Positions 34,936-43,855 of a stretch of DNA of 64,000 nucleotides are shown one piece after another. Origin of the DNA: Limnohabitans sp. WS1 (GTDB taxonomy: Bacteria > Pseudomonadota > Gammaproteobacteria > Burkholderiales > Burkholderiaceae_C); contig NZ_NERU01000004.1 in the NCBI RefSeq assembly GCF_003063265.1, forward strand, positions 124,001-188,000, written 5' to 3'. How positions within the stretch are numbered: position 1 is the stretch's first letter; the number at the start of each line of letters is the position of its first letter. The notes under the pieces were generated by a model. That model had not been told where the DNA came from. It searched no databases and saw only the letters and a list, made by a program, of their open reading frames with translations. A program made the position numbers and the translations under genes.

Positions 34936-36187
34936 GGTCTGCTTTCTTCGCCTGCATGGGCAAGACCCGACCACGCGCCAGCCAATCGTCAAACACCGCC
35001 AGTACCTGCTGCACAAAGCCCGCATCGTTGATGTGCGCGTCGATGCGCGAGACTTCGGCCGCGCCCCAATCGCATTGCTTGCATTCGTCCATCATGGCCG
35101 CCAGGCCTTCGGCATCGTGCAGCGGCGCGCCGGGTCGGTCCCACTCTTCAATCCCTTGAAGTGGCAGCACCAGGTGCACCGGGCCACGGGCCTGACGCAA
35201 ACGGCTGGCCAGCTCGCGGGCGAATTCGCGGCGCATGTCGGCGTCGATGCCCACCGAAGCGATCAAGCGGTTGTGGTCGTGCGAGGGCCGCCCGGCAAAG
35301 CGCTCGGGCATCTGACCCCAAGCGGGGTAATCCACCAGGTCGGTCGCACCCGGGGCGACGATCATGGGCACGCCTTTCAGGCCTGCGCCCATCAAGCGGT
35401 CGGGGCCTGCACTGACCACCGAGCCGCCCATCTGGTTGACCATCTCCTGCAGGCTGAAGTCCATCACGCAGGCGAACTGCCCTTGGGCGGCCAACGATTC
35501 AAACGCCCTGCCCCCCATGCCCGTGGTGTGAAACACGGCGAGGTCAAAGCCGCGCTTGTCCAGCTCGGGCTGCAGCTGCACCATGTATTTCAGGCAGCTC
35601 GACCCCAAGGACGTCATGCCGACCACGGGCCGCTCGAAGCGCGGCACGCGTGCCACGCGACAGGCCCCCACCACCGCGCCTGCGGCTTGGGCCAGCGCCG
35701 ACTGGCACAGGCTGTTGAGGCCATACAAGCCCCCGGCCCACAGCACCATCATCAGATCGGGCGGCATGCGCTCGGGCGGCAAGAGCGGCGAAAACGCCAC
35801 CGTGGACAGCACCACCTTGGGCACGCCCAGCGGCAAACTGCTGGCGACATCGAGCGCCAGGTCGGTGCCCATGGTGCCGCCCAGCACCAGCAGGCCGTCC
35901 ATGCGGCCTTCGCGCTGCAGTTGGGCAGCCAAGGCCGATGCGCCTTGCGCCATGAGCGCCATGGCGCTGTTTTCGTCGCCACTGTCCATCACCTGCTGCA
36001 GCGTCACGCCCGCAGCCGCAGCCACATCGGTGTTGGCGATGTCCGGGACCACTCGCCCTTTGGCCAGCACCCCCACGTCCATGACCAGCGCCAGGCCGCC
36101 TGCGGCGAGCACCTGCTCGCGCATGAAGCCAATCTCGTCGCTCTTGGTGTCGACGGTGCCGACAATCAGAATGACCGGGCTCTTCAT
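34928..36187 (-). CDS. Tm-1-like ATP-binding domain protein (UPF0261)
   Basis: A 419-residue protein corresponding to the UPF0261/Tm-1 N-terminal module: VILIVGTVDTKSDEIGFMREQV at the start, VLGGTMGTDLALDVASSLP, MTSLGSSCLKYM and VFHTTGMGGRAFESL. The plant relative Tm-1 binds ATP and inhibits tomato mosaic virus replication; the bacterial role is not established. It overlaps the aminotransferase stop by 4 bp (ATGA) and the HAD gene by 8 bp, so all three are translationally coupled. The partner TIM-barrel gene often found with it is absent. Confidence 0.85.
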   Translation of the reverse strand: MKSPVILIVGTVDTKSDEIGFMREQVLAAGGLALVMDVGVLAKGRVVPDIANTDVAAAAGVTLQQVMDSGDENSAMALMAQGASALAAQLQREGRMDGLLVLGGTMGTDLALDVASSLPLGVPKVVLSTVAFSPLLPPERMPPDLMMVLWAGGLYGLNSLCQSALAQAAGAVVGACRVARVPRFERPVVGMTSLGSSCLKYMVQLQPELDKRGFDLAVFHTTGMGGRAFESLAAQGQFACVMDFSLQEMVNQMGGSVVSAGPDRLMGAGLKGVPMIVAPGATDLVDYPAWGQMPERFAGRPSHDHNRLIASVGIDADMRREFARELASRLRQARGPVHLVLPLQGIEEWDRPGAPLHDAEGLAAMMDECKQCDWGAAEVSRIDAHINDAGFVQQVLAVFDDWLARGRVLPMQAKKADHV

Positions 36188-37548
36188 GCGCGGCCCTCCT
36201 GCACGGCGGCAAAGGCGGCTTCGAGCACGTCGCACATGAAGTCGACTTCCTTAAGGGTGATGACCAGCGGCGGCGACAGGATCAGGTTGGGGCCGGAGAT
36301 GCGCACCATCAGGCCCGCTTTGTAGGCCGCCTTGGCCACCCGCGCCGGGATGTCGCTGCTGCGGGTCATCGGCGTGCGTTTGGCCTTGTCGCTCACCATC
36401 TCGATGCCCAGCATCAGGCCCACACCACGCACATCGCCCACAAAGCTGCAGGTGTCCACCAACTTGCGCAAGCGGGTCTGCAGGTGCGCGCCCACGCGGG
36501 CGGCGTTGCCGGTGATGTCCAGCGCCTCGATCTGGTCGAGCGTGGCGAGTGCCGCAGCAGCCGCCACCGGGTGCGCGCTGTAGGTGTAGCCGTGCGAGAC
36601 CGAAGCCGTGCCCGTGATGTCGGCGTCAAACACATCGGCAATGCGGCGGTTGATGGCCGTGGCCCCCAGCGGGATGTAGCCCGAAGAAATGCCCTTGGCC
36701 AGGCACCACATGTCGGCATTCACCCCCCAAAGGCGGGTGCCAAACAGCTCGCCGCTGCGGCCAAAGCCGGTCACCACCTCGTCGGCAATCAAGAGCACAC
36801 CGTACTTGTCGCAAATCTGGCGCACCAGCGGCCAGTAGTTGGGCGGCGGCACGATCACCCCGCCCGCGCCCTGCACAGGCTCGGCAATGAAAGCGGCCAC
36901 CGTGTCCGGCCCCTGGAACACGATTTCGCGCTCCAGCAACTCGGCGCAGATTTCGCCAAGGCGCACAGGGTCATCGGTGTAGGGGTTGTGGTAAGCCCAA
37001 GGCGTGTCGATGTGGAAGCACCCGGGCAGCAGCGGCTCGTAGGCTCGGCGGAAATTGGTGTTGCCATTCACGCTCATGCCGCCAAAGTGCACACCGTGGT
37101 AGCCCTGGCGCAGGCTGATGAATTTGAAGCGGTCGGCCTGGCCCTTCAACTTCCAGTACTGGCGGGCCACCTTCAATGCGCCCTCCACCGCGTCCGAGCC
37201 ACCGTTGGAAAACATGACCGTGGCCACATCTTCGGGCTGCATCATCTGCACCAGGCGTTTGGACAGCTCAATGGCCCGCACATGGGTGGTGCCGCGGAAC
37301 ACGTTGTAGAACGGCAGCTCGTCCATCTGCGCCACGATGGCGTCGCGCACCGGCTTGTTGCTGTGGCCCAGGTTGCAGGCCCACAACCCCCCCACGCCGT
37401 CCAGCATCTTGTGGCCGTCCACGTCCCAGATCCAGCAGCCCTCGCCTTTGGCAATGATGTCGGGCGTGGACTTTTTCATCGCCCCCGGGTGGGCCATGGG
37501 GTGCCACAGGTATTGGGCGTTGTCGGCCTTGAGTTGCTCGTGGTTCAT
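36184..37548 (-). CDS. Class-III (omega-) aminotransferase
   Basis: A 454-residue PLP enzyme. Motifs: MLDGVGGLWACNLGH near residue 48, SNGGSDAVEGALK, RQGYHGVHFGG, DEVVTGFGRSG and the PLP lysine in LAKGISSGYIPLGA. It belongs with putrescine/beta-alanine/omega-amino acid:pyruvate aminotransferases. ATG 37548 lies 17 bp after the aldehyde dehydrogenase stop; the longer frame overlaps that gene. In context it would remove an amino group from an amine or omega-amino acid such as GABA. Confidence 0.9.
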   Translation of the reverse strand: MNHEQLKADNAQYLWHPMAHPGAMKKSTPDIIAKGEGCWIWDVDGHKMLDGVGGLWACNLGHSNKPVRDAIVAQMDELPFYNVFRGTTHVRAIELSKRLVQMMQPEDVATVMFSNGGSDAVEGALKVARQYWKLKGQADRFKFISLRQGYHGVHFGGMSVNGNTNFRRAYEPLLPGCFHIDTPWAYHNPYTDDPVRLGEICAELLEREIVFQGPDTVAAFIAEPVQGAGGVIVPPPNYWPLVRQICDKYGVLLIADEVVTGFGRSGELFGTRLWGVNADMWCLAKGISSGYIPLGATAINRRIADVFDADITGTASVSHGYTYSAHPVAAAAALATLDQIEALDITGNAARVGAHLQTRLRKLVDTCSFVGDVRGVGLMLGIEMVSDKAKRTPMTRSSDIPARVAKAAYKAGLMVRISGPNLILSPPLVITLKEVDFMCDVLEAAFAAVQEGRA

Positions 37549-37565
37549 GTCGCTTACTTTCAAAA

Positions 37566-39050
37566 TCAAAGCTGAATCCAGGCCGTTTTCAGGTCCAGGT
37601 ATTTGTCCAAGGCGTGCATCGATTTGTCGTGCCCATTGCCCGACTGACGCACCCCGCCCAGCGGCACGGTGATGTCGGGGCCGCCATAGGTGTTGACGTG
37701 CACCAGCCCGGCCTTGATGGCGCGCACCATGCGGTGGGCACGAGACAGGCTGCCCGTCCACACCCCTGCGGCCAGGCCGTATTCGGTGCCATTGGCCAAG
37801 CGCACGGCCTCGGCCTCGTCCTCAAACGGCATCACGGCCAGCACCGGGCCAAAGACTTCCTGCCGGGCAATCTCCATCTCGGGCTGAACGCCATCGAGCA
37901 CGGCGGGGCTCATGAACTGGCCACCAGGCACAGGCGCAATCACCTGACCACCGGTGCGCAGACGCGCGCCCTGCTCTAAAGCACGGGCCAGCATGCTCTG
38001 GTTGCGGGCCAGTTGGCGGGCGCTGCTCACGGCACCAATGTCCATCGTCACATCCAGCGGGTCACCCACACGCAGGCTGGATGCGATGTTTTGCAGCCGA
38101 TCCACAAATTCATCGTGTACCGAGCGCTGCACCAAAAGGCGCGAGCCCGCCACACACACCTGCCCGCTGTTACGGAAGATGCCCATGGCCGAGACCTTGG
38201 CCGCCTGCGCCAGATCGGTCGCATCGTCAAAAACGATGTTGGGCGACTTGCCGCCCAGCTCCAGGTACACCCGCTTGAGGTTGGACTCGGCCGAAGCCTT
38301 GAGCAACATGCGCCCCACCGGGCCGGAACCGGTGAAGGTCAAGATGTCCACATCCATGTGCCGCGCCAGTGCCTCGCCCGCCTCTGCACCTGTACCGGTG
38401 ACCACATTGAGGACACCCGGCGGCAAGCCCGCATCCAGGCACAGCTGCGCCAGACGCAGCAAAGACAGCGAGGCGTCTTCAGAAGGTTTGAGCACCACCG
38501 AGTTGCCTGCTGCCAAGGCCGGCGCGATCTTCCAGGCGCCGATCATCAGCGGAAAGTTCCAGGGCACGATGGCCCCGACCACGCCGACCGCTTCCTTGTG
38601 AATCAAGCCCAGCGTGCCTTCTGGCGTGGGGGCGATCTCGCCGTTGATCTTGTCCACACACTCGGCGTAATAGCGGAAGGTGCCCGCCGCGCTGCCCGGC
38701 TCGGCCTTCCATGCCATCGCAATCTCGGTGCCGTTGTCGCGCACGCCCAGCACCGCCAGCTCGGCATGGTTCGCCTCGATGCGGTCGGCAATGCGGTGCA
38801 AAATTTTCTTGCGCTCGGCAGGCGCCATGCGCGACCACACGCCCTGCTCAAAGCTACGTCGTGCCGCTTGCACAGCGCGGTCGACGTCCACAGTCCCGGC
38901 AGAGGCGATGTTGCACAGCGTCTGCCCGTCGATGGGCGAGACCACAGGCAAGGTCTGGCCCGACGCTGCAGGCTGCCACTGGCCGTCGATCAGCAGGCCT
39001 TGGTGGGCAATCGGCAGGTGACGCAGCGCGTCGATGTGTTCTTGTTTCAT
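37566..39050 (-). CDS. NAD(P)-dependent aldehyde dehydrogenase (PuuC/GabD-like)
   Basis: A 494-residue ALDH. The catalytic Cys is in NSGQVCVAGSRLL, the general-base Glu in LELGGKSPNIVF, and the cofactor segment is PWNFPLMIGAWKIAPALAAG. Similarity is greatest to gamma-glutamyl-gamma-aminobutyraldehyde dehydrogenase-type enzymes. It would oxidise an aminoaldehyde intermediate to the acid. It is flanked by ferredoxin (41 bp) and aminotransferase (17 bp) genes. Confidence 0.9.
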   Translation of the reverse strand: MKQEHIDALRHLPIAHQGLLIDGQWQPAASGQTLPVVSPIDGQTLCNIASAGTVDVDRAVQAARRSFEQGVWSRMAPAERKKILHRIADRIEANHAELAVLGVRDNGTEIAMAWKAEPGSAAGTFRYYAECVDKINGEIAPTPEGTLGLIHKEAVGVVGAIVPWNFPLMIGAWKIAPALAAGNSVVLKPSEDASLSLLRLAQLCLDAGLPPGVLNVVTGTGAEAGEALARHMDVDILTFTGSGPVGRMLLKASAESNLKRVYLELGGKSPNIVFDDATDLAQAAKVSAMGIFRNSGQVCVAGSRLLVQRSVHDEFVDRLQNIASSLRVGDPLDVTMDIGAVSSARQLARNQSMLARALEQGARLRTGGQVIAPVPGGQFMSPAVLDGVQPEMEIARQEVFGPVLAVMPFEDEAEAVRLANGTEYGLAAGVWTGSLSRAHRMVRAIKAGLVHVNTYGGPDITVPLGGVRQSGNGHDKSMHALDKYLDLKTAWIQL

Positions 39051-39091
39051 GATTTCTCCCTACGTTCAATGGATCAGTATCCGAAAAATTT

Positions 39092-39406
39092 TCAGTCAGG
39101 CACATGCAGCACGATGCCGTCCAACGCAGCAGAGGCCATCAACTGACAGCTCAAGCGGCTGCCGCTTTGGCGTGGCGCAATGACGATGTCGAGCATGGCG
39201 TTTTCGACCTCATCCATCGGCGGGCAAGCGGCCAGCCAGACTTCATCGACATAAACATGACAGGTGGCGCACGACAGGCAGCCGCCGCATTCGCCCGCCA
39301 CGCCGGGGATGCCGTTCATCTGCGCGGCGTCCATCAGGTTGGTGCCGTCGTTCACGTCATCGCTCACGCGGTCGCCATTGCTCATGATCCAGTGCACTTG
39401 GGGCAT
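39092..39406 (-). CDS. Putidaredoxin/adrenodoxin-type [2Fe-2S] ferredoxin
   Basis: A 104-residue ferredoxin with cluster ligands C40, C46, C49 and C87 (GECGGCLSCATCHVYV; RLSCQL), almost the same numbering as putidaredoxin (39, 45, 48, 86). This type feeds electrons to class-I bacterial P450s; the P450 is two genes upstream in the same operon. A ferredoxin reductase gene is not in the window. Confidence 0.92.
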   Translation of the reverse strand: MPQVHWIMSNGDRVSDDVNDGTNLMDAAQMNGIPGVAGECGGCLSCATCHVYVDEVWLAACPPMDEVENAMLDIVIAPRQSGSRLSCQLMASAALDGIVLHVPD

Positions 39407-39424
39407 GGGGTGGGTTCTTTCAGA

Positions 39425-40717
39425 TCAGATGAATCGGATGTAGTGGTCGCGCAGGGCATCGCCTTCGAGGCCTGCCGTGCGCTCGATCTCGTGGCGCTTG
39501 ATGCCCACATGGTTGGCCACCAGGCCTTCGCCCAGGGCTTGCGTCAGTACGGTGTCAGCTTCGAGCGCATCCAGTGCGCCCGCCAAGGTGCCCGGCACGC
39601 TGTGGGTGGCATCCTTGTTTTCCAGGCAATCGCCGGTTTCGGCGGGCTGCAGCTTGTAAGCGTTGGCCACGCCCAAACGGGCAGCCTGCAGCACGGCGGC
39701 AGTGTGGGTGTAAGGGTTGGCGGCAGCGTCGCCCATGCGGTGCTCGATGCGTGCGCCCGGACCGCTTTCAGCCGACAGCCGCACCGTGACGCCCCGGTGG
39801 TCCACCGCCCAGTTTTGCCAAAAGCCCGAGAGGCTGGCCGGTTGCAGGCGCTGGTAGGAGTTGGCGCTGGGGGCCAGCAGTCCCGCCAGGGCCTGGTGGT
39901 GGTGCATCAGCCCGGCTGTGCAGCCCAGCGTCAATGCATTGAACTGGCTGGCGTCGTGCCCACCCGAGATGGCGTTGTGGCCCTGAGCATCGCGCAGGCT
40001 GAAATTGATGTGCACGCCGCTGCCCCCCACCGTGAGGATAGGCTTGGGCATGAAGGTCAGCACGATGCCGTGCTGGAAAGCGACTTCACGCGCCAAGAGG
40101 CGGAACAAAAAGATGTCGTCCACCGCCTTGACGGCGCGGTCGTATTTCAGCGTGAACTCGAACTGCGGCGCGTCGTATTCGGTGTTCATGCTGTCGATGC
40201 GAAAGCCCGCGGCCGTGGCTTTTTCCCACAGGGCATCGGTGAAGCCCCTCGGGTCGGAGAATGGACCGGTTGAATACACATGGGCCGCAGGGGTGTCGTA
40301 GGGTTTGAGCGAGCCGTCGGGCTCAATCTGGAAGGCAAAAGCTTCGAGCTCAATGCCCACCATCGGGTCGTAGCCCATGGCCTGCCAGTCGGCCACGGCG
40401 CGCTTCAAGGCGCTGCGCCCGCACATGGGCAGAGGCGTGCCATCGTTGGCTTTGAGGTCGCCAATGGCCACTTGGGTGAACGGCTGCCAGCCGGGGCGGA
40501 TGTCTTCGGCGGTGTAGGCCGCTTCCATGTCGGGCAGGCCTTCCATGACCATGGCGCCAGGGGCCGGGATCAGCTCTTTTTCATAAGTCACCCCAAAGGT
40601 GCCGCGACAAAAGCGGGCACCGCCGCCCTGACCGGCTTGGAGCGTGACGTATTTGCCCCGCGCAATGGCCAGGTGGTCGCAAAACAGCACCCGCAGGCGT
40701 TCTTGAACATTCGACAT
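39425..40717 (-). CDS. Glutamine synthetase-like gamma-glutamylamide ligase
   Basis: A 430-residue GS-fold protein. Metal and substrate motifs are visible: VGIELEAFAFQ, YDAPQFEFTLKY, GGSGVHINFSL and RIEHRMGDAAANPY. It is shorter and more diverged than GlnA and groups with PuuA/GlnA3/IpuC-like enzymes that glutamylate amines. ATG 40717 sits 23 bp after the P450 stop. In context it probably joins glutamate to an amine substrate or intermediate; specificity is inference. Confidence 0.87.
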   Translation of the reverse strand: MSNVQERLRVLFCDHLAIARGKYVTLQAGQGGGARFCRGTFGVTYEKELIPAPGAMVMEGLPDMEAAYTAEDIRPGWQPFTQVAIGDLKANDGTPLPMCGRSALKRAVADWQAMGYDPMVGIELEAFAFQIEPDGSLKPYDTPAAHVYSTGPFSDPRGFTDALWEKATAAGFRIDSMNTEYDAPQFEFTLKYDRAVKAVDDIFLFRLLAREVAFQHGIVLTFMPKPILTVGGSGVHINFSLRDAQGHNAISGGHDASQFNALTLGCTAGLMHHHQALAGLLAPSANSYQRLQPASLSGFWQNWAVDHRGVTVRLSAESGPGARIEHRMGDAAANPYTHTAAVLQAARLGVANAYKLQPAETGDCLENKDATHSVPGTLAGALDALEADTVLTQALGEGLVANHVGIKRHEIERTAGLEGDALRDHYIRFI

Positions 40718-40740
40718 GGTGATTCCTTTCAAACCTAAGC

Positions 40741-42006
40741 TCAGATGAGGTGCATGCGCACCGGCAGGCGTTTGATGCCACAAACAAAATTCGAGCGCAA
40801 AAAGGCGTGTTCGCCCGTTTGCTCAATGCGGTCGACACGTTGGATCAACTCTTGCAGCAAGACGCGCAACTCCAGCCGCGCCAGCCACATGCCCAGGCAG
40901 GCGTGCGCCCCACCCTGCCCAAACGACAGGTGGCGGTTCACGCCCCGGCTGAGGTTGACGGTGAAGGGCTGCTCAAAGGCCCGCTCGTCGCGGTTGCCCG
41001 AGATGAACCACAAGAGCACCTTGTCGCCTGCCTTGACCTGTTTGCCGTGGTACTCGAAGTCCTCGGTCGCGGTGCGGCGGAAATGGGTGGCGGGTGATGC
41101 CCAGCGGATGAATTCGTCGGCCACGCCTTCCCAAGCGGCCTCGCCCTGCACCGCCTTGAGTTGCTGCATCAGGCCGGGCTGGTTGGCCAGCGCGTGCAAG
41201 GCGGCGGCGATCGAATAGCGGGTGGTGTCGTTGCCCGCTGCCACCAGCAGGCAAAAGAAGTTGCGGAACTCGGTGTCGCTGATCACGTTGCCCTGCGCAT
41301 CGGGTTGGGTGATCAGGTGCAGCACGCCGCTTGTGTCACCCGCTGCGCGTTTGCGCTCCATCATCTGGGCCGCGTAGTCGAACAAGTCAGCCCCGGCAGG
41401 TGAGCGAAATGGCATGAAGCGGTAGGCCTCGGTGTCCATTTTGTCGACCACATGGCTGGTGAAGTCGCTGTCGGTGTTGGCCATGAGCGCGTCACCCTTG
41501 TCCACCAGCCAGTCCAGGTCTTCTTCGGGCAAGCCCGCGATGCGCCCCAGCATGCGCATGGGCAGCTGGCGGGCGATCTGGTGCGTGGCGTCAAACTCAC
41601 CCAGCCCCAGCGCTTGGTCGAGGATGCCTACACAGAGCTCGCGGATCTGGTCTTCGTACAGCGCCATCATGGGCTTGGAAAAAGCCTTGGCCACCAGCAT
41701 GCGGGTGCGGGTGTGCTCGGGCGGGTCGGTCTCCTGAAAGGTCCGCCGCGCCATGTACTCTTCATGCGTCTGGTCCTCCATGCGGATGCCTTGGGCCGAA
41801 GACAAGCGCTGATGGTTGCGGTTGAGCTCCAGGATGTCGGCATGCCGCGTGACCGACCAAAAGCCCTTGCCTTCGGACCAATCGCACCAGGCCATCGGGT
41901 CCTCGTCGCGCAGGCGCTTGAAGGTGTTGTGCGGCGTGCCGTTCACATAGCTGTCGTGGTCCGCCAAGTCGGCGTGGCCATCGTCGGTGGGGTGCCAGAC
42001 GGTCAT
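40741..42006 (-). CDS. Cytochrome P450
   Basis: A 421-residue soluble bacterial P450. The haem-ligand Cys is at about residue 370 (FGQGGAHACLG), the I-helix has AGNDTTRY with the acid-alcohol pair, and the K-helix ExxR is EFIR in DEFIRWASP. It should be a class-I monooxygenase supplied by the ferredoxin two genes downstream. Its start overlaps the amidotransferase stop by 4 bp. Together with the GS-like ligase it recalls the pip/mor cyclic-amine clusters of mycobacteria. Confidence 0.93.
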   Translation of the reverse strand: MTVWHPTDDGHADLADHDSYVNGTPHNTFKRLRDEDPMAWCDWSEGKGFWSVTRHADILELNRNHQRLSSAQGIRMEDQTHEEYMARRTFQETDPPEHTRTRMLVAKAFSKPMMALYEDQIRELCVGILDQALGLGEFDATHQIARQLPMRMLGRIAGLPEEDLDWLVDKGDALMANTDSDFTSHVVDKMDTEAYRFMPFRSPAGADLFDYAAQMMERKRAAGDTSGVLHLITQPDAQGNVISDTEFRNFFCLLVAAGNDTTRYSIAAALHALANQPGLMQQLKAVQGEAAWEGVADEFIRWASPATHFRRTATEDFEYHGKQVKAGDKVLLWFISGNRDERAFEQPFTVNLSRGVNRHLSFGQGGAHACLGMWLARLELRVLLQELIQRVDRIEQTGEHAFLRSNFVCGIKRLPVRMHLI

Positions 42007-42740
42007 GGGCGGGTGTTCCTCGCGTGTTCAATGAATTGCGCCATCCACTGGCCAAACAGCGGCACATCGGCGGCCTGCTGCAGGCTGCCGTGGGCGCGAG
42101 CCAGGGTGTCGTTGTCGAGCTTGTCGGCCAGGTAGCCCAGCAGCGCCTGCATAAAAACCAGCGGCATTTCGGGGTGGTATTGGGTGGTCCAGATGTGCTG
42201 GCCGATCTGCATCGAGCCGATGGGACAAAAATCGCTGCTCCCCAGGCATTCGGCCCCCTCGGGCATGTGGGTGACTTGCTCGTTGTGGGCCGCCATCAAG
42301 GTGGTGGTGCTTTGCGCAGGAAGCATCCAGGGGCGGGTGTGATGCCAGTGCGTGGGCGCTGTGCCCAGACCCCAGCCTGCAGCGTTGCGCGCCACCTGCC
42401 CGCCCAGCGCCCGGGCCACCGCCTGGTGGCCAAAGCACAGGCCGATCAGCGGCTGGCGTGCGGCATGCACGGCACGGATGAAATCCAGCAACGGCCCCAC
42501 CCAGGGCAGGCTGTCGTCGTTGACCGAAGCCGGGCTGCCGGTGATGACATAGCCATCAAAAGCCTCAGGGCCGCTCGGAAACATGCCGTCCTTCACCGAA
42601 ACCACTTCAAAAGACCAGTCAGGCCGCAAGGGCTGCAGCAGCTGGACGACCTTTTGTCCGTCGTTCGGAAAATGCGCGGCAAACGCCGAGGTGTCGTTGT
42701 TGGTCAGCAAAACGGCGATATGCAAGTTCGGCAGGTTCAT
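42003..42740 (-). CDS. Class-I glutamine amidotransferase / gamma-glutamyl hydrolase-like protein
   Basis: A 245-residue GATase1 domain protein with nucleophile Cys in GLCFGHQAVA and the His-Glu pair in QYHPEMP. Stand-alone members include PuuD-type gamma-glutamyl hydrolases and GMP-synthase-like domains of unknown role. As first gene of the operon and next to a gamma-glutamyl ligase, it may remove glutamate at the end of the pathway. The intergenic region to the divergent regulator is about 100 bp. Confidence 0.85.
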   Translation of the reverse strand: MNLPNLHIAVLLTNNDTSAFAAHFPNDGQKVVQLLQPLRPDWSFEVVSVKDGMFPSGPEAFDGYVITGSPASVNDDSLPWVGPLLDFIRAVHAARQPLIGLCFGHQAVARALGGQVARNAAGWGLGTAPTHWHHTRPWMLPAQSTTTLMAAHNEQVTHMPEGAECLGSSDFCPIGSMQIGQHIWTTQYHPEMPLVFMQALLGYLADKLDNDTLARAHGSLQQAADVPLFGQWMAQFIEHARNTRP

Positions 42741-42777
42741 CGGGTGTCTTTCAAGCTAACAGCCATGCTATGCACAA

Positions 42778-42794
42778 GGCGCTCATGGCGCTAT
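42778..42794 (+). promoter_or_regulatory. Short direct repeat in the divergent promoter region
   Basis: GGCGCTCAT is followed directly by GGCGCTAT (9-bp period) between the amidotransferase and the AraC-type regulator. AraC proteins commonly bind direct repeats, so it is a weak candidate operator. Confidence 0.25.
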
Positions 42795-42841
42795 CAAGTT
42801 TGGGCATCACACACCCCGGGTTTTCACGAAAAAGCCTGCCC

Positions 42842-43855
42842 ATGCGAAACAGGCACACTCAGGTCCATGCCCCAGCTGACTGTTTTGACTTTTTGATGAC
42901 CTCACCCACCCCCGATTCGCCCTGGGTCCAAGTGCTCGACACCCAGGACATGGACCAGCACGCCCTGGCCCAGCAAGGCTGGGCGCTGCAGTACGAACAG
43001 CTCTCGCCCGGCCAGTTCAAGGGGCGTATCCACCAGGTTCACCTGCCCGAGGTGACGCTGCTGCGCGAAGACACCAGCATCGCCTTACGCCAGCGCGGGC
43101 GGCTGCATGAGAGCGTGTACGGCTTTGCCATGGCGCTGCAGGACTCCTCCGACCTGTTTTTCAACGGCCAACGGGTGCCCGCCCACGCCATCATGTGTGG
43201 CAAGGGCGACGAGGTGGACCTCACCACCCCGCCCCACTTCACCCTGATGGCCGTGGTCGTCAACCGCAGCCTGCTCAACCCGCTGTGGGAGCGCATGTAC
43301 CAAAAACCCCTGGCGCATTGGCTCGAAAAGCAGCTGGTGCTGCAAACCACCGACATCAAAGCCCAGAACCTGCGCGACATGCAGCTCACCGTCCTGGACC
43401 AGGCCAGCGCGCTGGCCCACCGCCAGCACGACCCCCAGGCCCTGCGCCAGCTGCGCGACGAGATCCTGATGGAATGGCTCGAAGCCTTGCCTGCGAAGGT
43501 CGACACCTCGGAGTTGCCCACCCTGGAGCGGAGAAAAAAACTGGTGGACCGCGCCTGCGAGCTGATGCTGGGCCACGCCGACGAGCCCCTGTCCATCCTC
43601 GAGGTCTGCAGCCGCTTGGGCACCAGCCGCCGCAAGCTCAATTACTGCTTTCAGGATGTGCTGGGCACCACGCCCATCAAATACCTGCGCTCGCTGCGCC
43701 TGAACAGCGTGCGCCGCGCCCTGCGCCAGGCCGCCCCAGGCGTCACCATCCAGGACATCGCCTCGCACTGGGGCTTTTGGCACCTGAGCCAATTCGCCCA
43801 GGACTACCGTCGCCTGTTTGGCGAGCTGCCCTCCGACACGCTGCACAAGCGATGA
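42842..43855 (+). CDS. AraC-family regulator, EutR-like
   Basis: A 337-residue regulator. The N-terminal sensory part (QQGWALQYEQLSPGQFKGRIHQV; REDTSIALRQRG) resembles EutR-type proteins. The C-terminal double HTH has LSILEVCSRLGTSRRKLNYCFQ and VTIQDIASHWGFWHLSQFAQDYRRLFGELPS. The start is uncertain: ATG 42842 or 42896. It is divergent from the P450/GS operon and overlaps the EamA gene by 4 bp, so it probably controls both transcripts in response to an amine or amino alcohol. Confidence 0.88.
   Translation: MRNRHTQVHAPADCFDFLMTSPTPDSPWVQVLDTQDMDQHALAQQGWALQYEQLSPGQFKGRIHQVHLPEVTLLREDTSIALRQRGRLHESVYGFAMALQDSSDLFFNGQRVPAHAIMCGKGDEVDLTTPPHFTLMAVVVNRSLLNPLWERMYQKPLAHWLEKQLVLQTTDIKAQNLRDMQLTVLDQASALAHRQHDPQALRQLRDEILMEWLEALPAKVDTSELPTLERRKKLVDRACELMLGHADEPLSILEVCSRLGTSRRKLNYCFQDVLGTTPIKYLRSLRLNSVRRALRQAAPGVTIQDIASHWGFWHLSQFAQDYRRLFGELPSDTLHKR

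Noticed and set aside
35556..36239. 227-residue plus-strand open frame
   Set aside because: Antisense to the UPF0261 gene; composition is a shadow of that coding sequence.
39104..40273. 389-residue plus-strand frame over the ferredoxin and GS-like genes
   Set aside because: It spans two real genes in antisense and has shadow composition (His/Gln/Val-rich).
43195..43851. N-terminal extension of the EamA transporter frame
   Set aside because: This part lies in another frame of the AraC regulator and is Pro/Arg/Ala-rich shadow; the transporter starts at the ATGA overlap.
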